From: Priapulus caudatus
Lineage: Eukaryota; Priapulida; Priapulimorpha; Priapulimorphida; Priapulidae
Assembly (NCBI RefSeq): GCF_000485595.1
Contig: NW_014577253.1
Location: 188,226-226,766, forward strand
Reading direction: 5' to 3'
DNA length: 38,541 nucleotides
A program made the translations under genes and the position numbers. Positions 10,501 to 21,028 of the stretch are shown here, piece after piece (positions within the stretch are counted from its first letter, which is position 1; each line of letters starts with the position of its first letter). A model generated the notes under the pieces. The model was given only the letters and a program-made list of their open reading frames with translations, made no database searches and had not been told where the DNA came from.

Positions 10501-12219
10501 TATCATCGTATCAAACAGCATAGCTCGCTTCTGTGGTTGCGACACTTGCACCCTATTGATACAAAAGCAAACCTGTCTCTCATTGAAATGTATATGGCGA
10601 ATCCCATCTTGCACTATTAGATCACAAGCTTTCATCACTGGCTTGATTCGTTTACGATTTCATAGCATCAGTTAAGGCTGTGTGAATCAATTGACTTAGC
10701 AAGCAGCAACCAACTGCTTATGTTAGAGGGCCTACTGTTACAGATCTGTGTACTAGTAATGTCATGTACGCATTTATTTAAAAAAAATTATTCGGCCCAT
10801 TGTGCTACCGTAACCATGCAGTACATGTCATGGAAATAATTATCCATTGTTACTCTAAAATATATAATTCAGAAGTCAAAATGTATATAGTGTAATAACG
10901 TATTTACACTGATGTGTACACTGCTGCTTACGCATGATGAAAATGCAAGGTAAATTACAGCACAATTATTATTGTGTTCAACCCACCTTTTGTTTCTGGA
11001 ATTCTGTTGAGAAAATTAGTAATCTTCCCCCTCAGCTGATGTCCCATCTCTGCTGCAGGACTGGTGCTTTGACGATGGCAGCCCACCTCCAGACAAAGTT
11101 GTGGAGGATTGGATCCATCTATTAAAGTCACGCTTTAAGGAGGAGCCGGGCTGCTGTGTGGCAGTGCACTGTGTGGCCGGTCTCGGAAGGTATGCGTACA
11201 GCACACACATGTGCATACATAGTGTCTCCATCTATGTTGGTGTAAATGATGTCAGTATGCTGCTAATAATATAACCCACCTATTGGTGGTGGAAAACTTA
11301 CAGGGTATCTGTTGTTACACTACAGTGAGTATGCATATGATTGTATTTTATTTGTTAATCGATATAGAACTGCCATTAAACTATGTAGTATTGTGCTTAA
11401 ATGACACGTTCTCAAGATTCCTACTTGGTACTAAAGATTCCTAATTTCTACTTGTAAAGATTCCAATTTCTGTTACCCGAAGGATGAAATGTAATGGAAC
11501 AGGGAGCCTGGGAGGTCCAGCTGTCTGTTTACAACTTACATTGCAAATGCTGGACCTTTGAGGTCTTACTTGAATGGACTTAAACATAGAAAATTAAATA
11601 ATCTAGTGGCTAGAAGAGAGCTGGTTACAGCTGTTCTGTGCAACATCCATGGCAACATGTCGATTTTTGCTATAGTAACAAGTTGTGCTGCCCATCCATA
11701 TTTTTCAGGGCTCCAGTGATGGTGGCCCTGGCACTTATTGAATCTGGAATGAAGTATGAAGATGCTGTAGAAATGATTAGACAGTGAGTATTTTTTTTGT
11801 TCTATGCTTTTAAATCGAGGAATATTGTTTTTTCTCTGTAGAAATGACACATGGTCACAAAATGTACCTAGATTTCAGTCGCAAGTTGTGTAACATCAAG
11901 CAGTACTGTAATGCAGAATTCTTTCTGTTCTTTTATATATATGTATATTTAAATATATGCGTGCATATGTGCAAGCGTGCGTGCATGCATGTATGTAGTG
12001 TCATGATGTTTGTGCTACTATTTCCTGCATTTGCCATTCAGGCCTGTTTCCCCACCAAAATGTGTATAGACAGTCATTGATGCTTATTTGTTCGTGTATC
12101 TTTCTAGGAAGCGCCGGGGTGCTATAAACTCAAAGCAGCTCACCTACTTGGAGAAATACCGTCCCAAATCCCGCCTTAAGGTCAAGAATGGCAAAGAAGA
12201 CAAGTGTGTGTTGCAATGA
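7580..12219 (+). CDS. PTP4A: PRL-type protein tyrosine phosphatase (PTP4A), five exons
   Basis: Exons: 7580-7693, 9890-9982, 11059-11189, 11709-11783, 12108-12219 (525 nt, 174 aa; the family is about 167-173 aa). All junctions are GT-AG and keep frame. The protein has the N-terminal RPAPAEI...NMRFLIT block, VRVCEPTY with the regulatory Cys (Cys52, equivalent to Cys49 of human PRL1), WCFDDG with the general-acid Asp, and the P-loop HCVAGLGR (Cys107 nucleophile, Arg113) followed by Ala-Pro as in PRLs. It ends in a basic stretch and CAAX box CVLQ, predicting prenylation and membrane attachment. Known PRLs act at plasma membrane and endosomes and bind CNNM magnesium transporters; here that is by homology. 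The start is the first in-frame ATG after a TAA at 7460, with A at -3. Unusual: Cys replaces the Pro of the WPFDDG motif. Confidence 0.95.
7719..8012. mobile_element. PIF/Harbinger-like MITE in PRL intron 1
   Basis: Terminal inverted repeats begin AGCCTAGCGCAGACTTGC on the left (from 7722) and are mirrored on the right (to 8009), about 25 bp with one mismatch. A TAA occurs on each side (7719-7721 and 8010-8012), consistent with a 3-bp target duplication of the TWA type used by PIF/Harbinger elements; a TA duplication cannot be excluded. Inside are many TTGCAAC and GCGATT phrases and an 8-bp-stem hairpin, CTTGCAAC-GA-GTTGCAAG. No transposase is encoded. It starts 25 bases after the exon 1 donor. 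Confidence 0.85.
8383..8516. repeat. AT-rich short tandem repeat in PRL intron 1
   Basis: Repeats of AGAAATAATTTT and AATAAGAA types, with the phrase ACGATTCAATATCAATAAGAAATAA occurring twice (about 8363 and 8480). It has no coding content. Confidence 0.8.
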
Positions 12220-15200
12220 AGTCTTCTAAGCTTCTAATCAACATTTTGCATTTGCGGTGCTAAATGGGTTGTGTGAGCCAAATAGTTTGCTGGTGTGTGT
12301 GTGTGTGTGTGTGTGTGACTGGAGAACGTCAGAGATGTATATGTCTCACCAGGTTTTTGGCATACATGTCTGCAGCAGAGAGCAAGAGAGCGAGAAGTCG
12401 AGCGGCCTGAGAACGTACTCTGATATGCCCGCAGGTGTTCATTCGGGTGGTCATTCATTCAGCCTGTTGGTCATCTCTTAGTCAGTATCCGGTGGGGTAG
12501 TCTGTCCATTGCTAGGTCATCACAAAGACTACTTTTGCCGGGTGTCATGAATGCAGGTTACTTCCGACATCACCACACGTGCAGTATTGTGCGATTTGAC
12601 TCGGAGAGTGCAGATCTCGTGTGGGCAGATCTGTGAATCTTAACATAAATGGACATTTGTAACATCATACATAGTATGGCTGCGTGGCAGTTTTGTTTTC
12701 TATGCGTCTTCAGGACCTTTCAAACAGACGTTTTCCATAACATGAATTCCAGAAGTTCACCAGCTTGCACCGGTTTCCATGTTTCTTTTCATATTTAAAT
12801 GCGCAAAAGCCCAGAATAACGACATTCATTCATTGTATACATTCTCGGTGAATCATTGGCTACTGTGTGTTACTACTAGAAAGTGTTGTCGTAGGCAGCA
12901 GTCCGAGAATAGGTGTAGATATTTTTGTATCAAAAAGGCAAAACACCCATTATATTTATAGCTGTTACTTGATTTTACTGTATTTTTCGAGGTTTGAATC
13001 AAATTCGAGAGCTAGGAAAATGTATTTTTAGGAATTACCTCTATACTGGTTTTTAACGGCTCGACTGTCATGACACGTATATACGTGTCATGTTTGCCAC
13101 AATGACGATGAACTGAAAAATTGGGAATGTTGAGATATTTCATGTTTGATCATTTTGCGTTTTGGCCGTGTTTCAAAATGCCACTGCCTCTCGTAGGTCG
13201 TGCTGGCAAACGTGGATGAAGGTCTTGTTTTTACCGGTAAACAGAACGAGAGATTGGCTTTCATCATCATTCCATCATTCCTTCATCCTTCACCTCTCCT
13301 CATTATACCCAGCATATATCATTTATTTTCGCATTTTTTTCACAATTTCTATCCCAGCATTTCAGCAGGTTCTTGATGTGGAGTTGGCAAACATGGACAG
13401 TTAAAGAGAGCCAATGTGAGAGCAGTATGTGCTCTGAATACTTTGCTAGCATACTATGCTGAGGGGTTCTCCCAGTCAGTGTTTTGGCCTGCACTCGTTA
13501 GGATTTCTGTATATGATGTTTAATGTTTCATTTTGATGTTTAGATTAGCAACAGGGTTGGATAGCCTGTATTTCAAACGTTCAATTCTATGTTGTAAAAC
13601 TAATGCCCACAGATACCTTACTGCTCTCATGACAGTTCACGTTTGCAAATTGGCAAAAAAGAAAGAATTATAAATGCCTACCTAGGTGTTGGAGAAAGAA
13701 AAAAGTCGAAAAAAATTGCCATGGTGCCACAATTGATAACTTGTATAAGTAAACGTGTTATTGTATGAACTCGTTTGAAACATTCATGAACTGCAGTTCG
13801 TTAGCAGGTTTTGCCGTCGTGGCGTCGCTACAGTAGTACTGCTCAAGACGAGAGTTTCCACTACTTGAAGTTTACACAGAGTGGCAGCTCTTTCAATGGT
13901 CACGGTTGCGTGGCAGGAGAACGGCCAAAGCGATTCTAGATTTAGTTTATGTTTCTAGGCTAGTGACACAAAGGGTAACGGTAGCCGTTAGCACAATGGA
14001 TGCCTGTATTTTTACACTACATAAATGCGTTTTCGTGCATAATAGTCTTCATGGCATTGGGGACGTGGTGACAAATGCTGCTGCATGCGTCATTGGATCA
14101 ACCAGGTCTATACTATGGCAATAGAAGATTTGAGGAAGATTTGAGAGAGAGGAAAAATTGTTGACTGTTACTTTATGTTTGCATTCGAGTCTATGAAAAA
14201 AGTGTGGTAGTGCTGACATCTTGTCGCAAACAAAGTAAATTAATTGTGCCGATGTAAATGTAACATGTGTGCGGAATGTTTTGTGTGCTGTCACCTACCA
14301 TCCCCGCCAGAATGCCAACCTGAGCCTACTCTGTATGGCACTTCAAGTCTGCAGTGTAAACAATAATGAAGGAAGGGAATGTCTCTAGTGTGCTGGACGA
14401 CATTAATCGTAGGTAGGGAAAGCGTTAGGGTCCCAATGTCCGCACCAGTATTACTTATGCCAGAATCAATTATCCTCACCACGAGTTGACATGCAAAACA
14501 ATGCCCTTGCCAAACAACACTAGGGCCACCGTTATTGGCTGTGATGAGACACTATAGGTAATTATTTTAGCGTGTTTTCGTGTTTCAGTCCGTTGATAAA
14601 TGTGTGGTTTGATGTCTTTCATAGCTGCACGGGGCCCGGGTAGTTATTAAGGAAGGCTCGGAAGATAAGGAAGTACACTTTCACGTGTCGTTCGCTCTAC
14701 CATATCTCCTGTGCTGTGAAGGTGGACGGCTTCCGTCTTGCAGCAGCAGTAATAATTATTGCAGAGACAGTATAAGCGCTTGACGTTGCCTCTATCTGAC
14801 TGTTGTAACTTTGCTAGCTGGTATAAATGGTAAATATGTTGTTAAATCCAGGTGGCACTATTTGCACTGTCCTTTAAAATGTTCGATATCGTGACTGAGT
14901 AGGTAAGGATGAATAAGGTTTCCCTGTGATTTAAGTGCACTCGTTGTTAGCAATATAAGTTGTACGTAGTAAGTGAGAGAAGAGGAAAAACGAGACATGG
15001 CATGAGTGGGTTGACTAATATGGACCATTGGTGTGATTTATATCCGTTGCTTGGTTCTTTCGGAAAGTTTCGAATACTAACAAAATGATTCAGTCGTAAT
15101 CGAACTCTGTGAAGTCGCACACTTCTGCGGTTAGTATTGTGTGAGGTAAATGGAACGTTAGTATAAATGGATGCTGTTTGTAAAACGCACCCTGCACGTG

Positions 15201-16879
15201 TTGCGCCCCCATGTATGTTCTGTTTCGTTTTTCGTTGTCCGAAGTTGGAATTTAAGTGAAAGGTGGCAATTGAGCAGTGAGCACATAAACGGATGCAATT
15301 GACTTGCACAGTAATATAATCCTTTCTGCGTTTAAATGGAGGCAATACTGTTGTAATGCGTCCCCGGCTTGCAGTAGTGCCATTCTCACTAGCCATTGTT
15401 AGCTTCTATACCAAGGGCTGGATTCGCACAGCTACCGACCTGCGTTTTGGCCTTATAATATTATTAAAGCATGCCACAGAGCAGCAGGCTAATATTATGC
15501 GTCATGGGTGCGTGTTTGAATACACGTTTTTTTTCGGGATGGGTAATCCAAAAATTGTACTCTCTACTAGAATAATCAGCACGAAAATATTCCATTCACA
15601 TTCGTGTAAATTTACGCGGGCCAATAGCTCGTGCCGCCAGAATGTGGTTTGCGAGGTTGTTAGAGATTGTGAGAATTTCTCGCACTCGTTGAATCAGTAA
15701 AAATGCTACTAATTATAGCAAATTTATTCAGTATTAACCTGCCCTTGATGTTCCTGACCAAACCCAGATGTGTATTTTTTTAAAGAAGAGAAGCAGCAAT
15801 TTTCTGTAGTGCACTCATTGTATAACAAATCTAGTGTCTACCAATTAGTCAGTGTTTACCTTTTATACGAACGTACACGTATATGAGGCTGTAGTACATC
15901 CGTGAAGGAGCAACTTAGGAAACCTGGACAATATTGTAGTGCGCAAGCATCCAACATGATATTCAATTTTGATGTTACTGGTAATGATCCCTCTACAATG
16001 AATTGCTAAGCAAGCCAGAGACGTAATTTAAACAATTTAAAATGTGTAAAATAAAATAAAACAACGGTAACTTATGTAAAATTATGTTTTTGTCTGTATG
16101 TGTGTTTTAGTTTATTCTTTTTTCTTGTTGTGTGAAATAAACAGCTGTATAACAGCAGTATATGTTGTCAAGAGCGAATGTCCAAATCACGAAATAGTGA
16201 AGTATGTCCTCATATTTTGTATGTGTACTGCTTGCTGGACACTGTATATTGTCTGATAAAACACCTAAAGATCTAATATTTGTATAAAATCGTACCTTAA
16301 ACGTAGAAAAAATACCAACCAGTACCAAATAGCCCATACGCGTTAACTTGAAATGTTTTGCTAATGGAGTATAGTCGAATTGCCAAGTAAAACACTAGTT
16401 TTAGCTTCACGCAATTGCGCTAATTCCGTATTAGTCTAATAGCGTCAAAAACTGCGATGCCAAGACAAATGCGGCATAGGTTTTATCAAGGACCCTTTAA
16501 CATTGCCAGGTCTTAATAAACTTGACTATATCGAATCTAGTTGTGCTGTCGAAACTATTGATACGTATACCGTTCAAAGCCATGTTTTCATTGGTCGTCT
16601 TTTATTAGTGATGATCGCTACCGATTTTGACATTGGTACACAACAAAATTGCTCTGTTGTAGCCTGGCGAAGAGGCGTACTCTCTCGAAAGCTTGCATTT
16701 CAGGTCCGGGCCATCTTATTGCTCTATTTTTATTTCACATTCATCTATGTCTTCATTCATTCGTGTCTGTGCTTTTTAGTTCCTTCTCTCTTGCCCTCGT
16801 TTGTGCGTGTGTGTGTGTGTGTGCCTATCTTATTGTATTGTTTTGTCGTCATATTCTAGGAAAAATGGAATATAACCCG
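12220..16879. other. PRL 3' flank and intergenic DNA, no supported gene
   Basis: The start of this stretch should be the PRL 3' untranslated region. A (TG)n tract lies at 12292-12318. No strong polyadenylation signal stands close to the PRL stop; AATAAA-type sequences appear only far downstream (about 16050 and 16135 on the + strand). Open frames of 114 codons (+, 15356-15700) and 149 codons (-, 15396-14947) overlap near 15.4 kb. Neither resembles a family I know, and their composition matches the background. Confidence 0.5.
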
Positions 16880-17485
16880 ATATTTTCTCAATGCCGGTGG
16901 CATGGGGGTGGGGCATTTGCCCCCCCCCCCCGTCAAAGCCTTTGCACCCCCCTCCTGTACAAAGGTTTTAATGACACAGTTCACAGTAGCAATGACAATA
17001 TTAATTTTGCTCCATAGGCCCAAAATGTTGCCTTTCAATCTTTGGGTTTTAACCCTAGTCTAATAAGTCTATGTAATTTGAATTCAGAGTGGCAGACTTC
17101 ACAACCCTTCCGATTTTGGCGGTAAATTTCCGCAACATAATTATTTCATTTTCTCTTGACCATAAGCATGTTACAGAAGTATTTACAGTAATATTAGAAG
17201 TTTGGATATGGATCAGAAGTGCTCTACAAGCGTGTTTATTTCTTATACAGAGTGAGAAATATATGAATCACATGTATTCTTCATACAGAGGCTTGATTTT
17301 TCACCTCAAAAATGCTAAAAGCTCAGAGCTTCAGGGGGCTTCGCCCCCCCTGGAATCCACCCACTAGTTCTCGCGCTACGCGATCACAACATTTTGCCCT
17401 CTCCCCCCAGAATCTTCCCTTGCCCTCGGCTTCCCCCCCCCCACCACCACTTTTACAATCATGGTGCCGCCACTGTATTTCCTAC
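16880..17485. mobile_element. Probable decayed DNA transposon with G/C-tract ends
   Basis: The left edge reads CGGTGGCATGGGGGTGGGG before a long C run. The right edge, read on the - strand, gives CAGTGGCGGCACCATG before a long G run. These resemble the CAGTGGCGG...GGGG ends seen on many non-autonomous animal DNA elements. Inside, at about 17333-17355, is a strong hairpin (CAGGGGGC-TTC-GCCCCC). No transposase is detectable and the boundaries are approximate. Confidence 0.4.
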
Positions 17486-17775
17486 GGAAACATCCATGCT
17501 GCCCGCTGAGCTGCTACTTAGCATAAACACTCGCCACCAATGTTCTCCCAAGATATACGTCAAACGATGATTAAAACCAATAGGCGAACACAGTCTTTCA
17601 GATCTGGAGAAGTAGTTACGATAAACGTTTCCTAACCCAAAACCACTGCCGTATTTCAAAATTTCCTCTCCATTCCTTATCTCGTGCGTGCGTATATGCG
17701 CCCTTACGAGTGTGAAGTTTATAGTATGTAACGATTCTTATCTTTTTTAGGCATGACAATTTTGCAGTAATATTA

Positions 17776-17936
17776 NNNNNNNNNNNNNNNNNNNNNNNNN
17801 NNNNNNNNNNNNNNNNNNNNNNNNNNNNNNNNNNNNNNNNNNNNNNNNNNNNNNNNNNNNNNNNNNNNNNNNNNNNNNNNNNNNNNNNNNNNNNNNNNNN
17901 NNNNNNNNNNNNNNNNNNNNNNNNNNNNNNNNNNNN
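17776..17936. other. Assembly gap (N)
   Basis: A run of 161 N bases. It separates ordinary sequence from a block of microsatellites and an uneven minisatellite, so the sequence just downstream may be unreliable. Confidence 1.
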
Positions 17937-17997
17937 GTAATGTAATTATTATGTTAGCGTATTGTAGGTGTTCACATGTACACGCGCGTTCGTGTGA

Positions 17998-18025
17998 GAG
18001 TCTCTCTGTCTCTATTTCTCACTCG

Positions 18026-18062
<37 letters not shown>

Positions 18063-18172
18063 TGTGTGTGTGTGCGCGCGTGCGTGCGTGCGTGTGTGTG
18101 TGTGTGCGCGCGCGCGCGCGTGTATGTGTGCGTGTGCGTGTGTGTGTGTGCGTGCGGGCGTGCGCGCGCTAA
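17998..18172. repeat. (CT)n then (TG)n/(CG)n microsatellite
   Basis: A CT tract (to about 18059) runs directly into TG, TGCG and CG tracts. The apparent Leu-Ser and Cys-Val open frames are repeat artefacts. Confidence 0.9.
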
Positions 18173-18292
18173 GCTTGTCTAAATAGGAATGAATTTGTCA
18201 ATTCATCATCTATGTGAAGAGATGTAGAGACTACAACAATAGAGCTACACGTAGTGCCTTACTGAACGTTCGTGGACAGTATATATAATATT

Positions 18293-18370
18293 ATATATCA
18301 AGAGTAGATAATAGAAGATTTATAGATAATAGTAGATATATAGATCTCCTATTATCTACTTTTGATATAT
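18293..18370. repeat. Inverted repeat with 22-bp arms
   Basis: ATATATCAAGAGTAGATAAT(AG) at 18293-18314 pairs with 18349-18370 with one mismatch and a 34-base loop that itself contains TAGAT repeats. It is a potential cruciform in AT-rich DNA, or the remains of a small element. Confidence 0.7.
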
Positions 18371-18934
18371 ATATATATGGAATAATATTATCAGGAGTCT
18401 ATAATAAGTATTTTTTGTTATGGACTCGGTATATTATGGATAGTGCAGGGCTGTAACTGAGTAATAATAAGTAATACTTATATAAGCTTGAGTTATATAA
18501 GCAATAATTTATAAAATAATTTTATCAATACTATTTAGACGAGGTAAGGGAGGAAACAGAAAATGTACAAATCTATTCATCTATACTCTTGCAGAACGGA
18601 ATAAAAAATGGCACGATTGTTCTGGGTCACAATAAATCTCTATTATATAGAGTTAGATCATTAATAGCTTGTATTGCATACATCTATTACTTATTCGTGT
18701 ATGAAACACTGATGCTATGATTTAACCGTACGACGCTCATTGTGGAGCCCATGACCTATCTTAGCAGCACGATTTTAGTAATAAAAATCGCGAAACATCC
18801 GAAATGTGACAGAATAATACCGAATAATTCAGATATTCGATTTGTTCTGACACAGACTGTAACCAAATGTGATCAATGATCAATGACTGATCGATCAATG
18901 GCCGGATTCGCCTAAAGCTCATATTTGGGCAATG

Positions 18935-19675
18935 GGATGTCGCGAACCGTCAACGTGACGGGTATAGGGCGGACGTCCGGGCGTGAGCTCTGATGTGGGG
19001 TATAGGGTGGACGTCGGGAGATGAGGTTGTGATGTCGGGTAGATAGAAGGGACGTCCCGGGGCGTGAGCTCTGATGTCGTGGTTAGAGCGGACGTCGGGG
19101 CGTGAGCTCTGATGTAGCGGGTATAGGGACGGACGTCACGGGCGGCGTGAAGCTCTGATTGTCGCGGGTAAGGGCGGACGTTCGGGGGGTGAAGGACTCT
19201 TTTGATGTAGGCGGTATAAGAGGAGCGGAGTCCGGGCGGCGTGAGGTCTGATGTGAGCGTAATGGGGGAGCGTTCGCGGGGGCGTGAGCATCTGAAATGT
19301 GCGGGGTATACACAAGAGCGAGTCCGGGGCGTGAGGCTCTGATGTCGCGGGTAGAGGGCGGACGTCCGGGCGGCGTGAGGCTCTGATGTCGCGGGTATAG
19401 GGTGGACGTACCGGCGGCGGGAAGCTCTGATGTCGCGGGTATAGGGCGGACGTCGGGCGGCGTGAGGCTCTGATGTCGCGGGTATAGTGGAGTACCGCGC
19501 GGCGGAAGCCGATGTCGCGGTATAAGGGCGGACGTCCCGGTGTGCGGCGTGAAGCTTGATGTTGGGGTGAGGGGGGACGTCCGGGCGGCGTGAGGCTCTG
19601 ATGTCGCGGGTATAGGGCGGACGTCCGGGCGGCGTGAAGCTCGGATGTTGCGGGTAGAGGGCGGACGTCCCGGCG
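18935..19675. repeat. GC-rich 44-bp minisatellite, about 16 copies
   Basis: The unit contains GGACGTCCGGGCGGCGTGAG followed by CTCTGATGTCGCGGGTATAGGGC. Copies vary in length through many one- to three-base insertions and deletions, more than substitutions, which is typical of uncorrected long-read sequence as well as real variation. It is CpG-dense and carries the GACGTC palindrome in most units, in sharp contrast with the AT-rich flanks. I see no gene in it. Confidence 0.9.
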
Positions 19676-19689
19676 GCTCGCTCTAATTA

Positions 19690-19971
19690 AGAATTATTAT
19701 CGATCCGCCATCTAGGCGCATCGCGGCCTACATCCCGCCTGCTCTATACGTTACGAGATGGCGATGAACCGAGCGGGCCCTGCGTACGTGCGCTCTATTG
19801 AGGCTAATAATGCAAAAATCTGCAGCAGCAGCAGCGGCGGCGGCGGCAGCAGCAGCAGCGGTGGTCGGACTGTAACATAGAGCGACAAAGGGCTTCACCA
19901 TCTTCTGACGAGTGTCTTGAGCGTGTACGGCATTGCGGTGCGAGCGACCAGCTATAGACGCGACAGAGCGG
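19690..19971 (+). promoter_or_regulatory. CpG-rich segment, possible caveolin 5' leader exon
   Basis: CpG-rich, non-repetitive DNA with a mixed CAG/CGG triplet run at about 19821-19860, ending in a strong donor (CAGAGCGG then GTGAGT, with GT at 19972). The caveolin ATG at 21029 is preceded by CACAG at 21020-21024, a possible acceptor. A 5' untranslated exon here, spliced to the first coding exon, is plausible but unproven. The poly-Ala frame on the - strand is a by-product of the triplet run. Confidence 0.3.
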
Positions 19972-21028
19972 GTGAGTCTACAGAGCTTCACGTTCGTAGA
20001 CGCAACATGAATAGTGTAGCGATATGTAGAGCGAGTGACGGCAGTGCATTTTCCATGGGAAATGGAGCGCGCGTGTAGAAAAGCCCTCTGAGCGTCCATG
20101 CTTATTATGAGCTGCGATATCTGTTATGGCGGCAGACCATGAATCATTGCAAGATTCAACGAGCAGCGTCCACTGCGCGTGTTCGCGCTTCGTTATCAAC
20201 TGATTGCGATAATTACATTCGCATTTGTAGCGTATTTTTTTTACGAAACTCGTCTCGATCTTGCCCTTATGTGTAATTTTGATAGAGCTATATAATATTG
20301 ACTTGCCAGCATCGATTGCAGATACAGGTCGAAACACGGGCGCAATAGAAACCGTTGACGGGCTGCAGGAACGGACTGCGTGTTGGTAAATTGGTCTATA
20401 ACAAAGACCATATAATTATCTCCGTGGGCGCTTATTCTTTTCACGTAGTATGTTTAAAATGGAACATTTACTTTGCGTCTACTATATAGGCTCTGTAATA
20501 TAAATTATTCGCGAACGTTTTTTTTGGGCGGGGGTGTATTATGCTAGGCTTGGAGCTGCTAATATAGTAATATAACAATCAATCGCCGTTGCTACGATTG
20601 GTAAATTCGTATCGTTATTCGTTGGTCATGTCTCGTTATCCATAATGACATGATTGGTATTTTCAAGTTTAGTAAGCGCAAATAATATCAATTTAATCCT
20701 AACCGTACGCTCATACTCGTATTACATAACTCGTTTATGGTCGTGAGTTTGCTATACCAAAATGCGATCTGCTACCGCATGTAGTTTGAAGGACCTCGCA
20801 GCTTTCAATGTGCCCTGAAATTTAAGAAGCAATTGTTAGAAAATCAGAGCATGATACTTACAGGTACAAAAGTTGTAACCTACCTGCATCTAATAACGCT
20901 ATGTTACATTAGCAAGCAATCCGCCCATGTGTATAATACAGTTCAGGACTCTCCATCATTCGTAGAAACAATTATTTCTCACCAATGAAATTTCTTTTAC
21001 GTCGGAGTAGATTCAGATTCACAGCGTT
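19972..21028. other. Upstream flank or intron before caveolin
   Basis: No supported coding. A 25-codon frame starting MAADHES at about 20127 has a reasonable start context but ends in a stop without a donor, and I do not call it. Confidence 0.4.

Noticed and set aside
14947-15700. 149-codon (-) and 114-codon (+) overlapping frames
   Set aside because: Overlapping on opposite strands, no family likeness, no splice context, background composition.
19728-20099. 123-codon - strand frame with a poly-Ala run
   Set aside because: Created by a CAG/CGG triplet run; the rest shows no domain or splice support.
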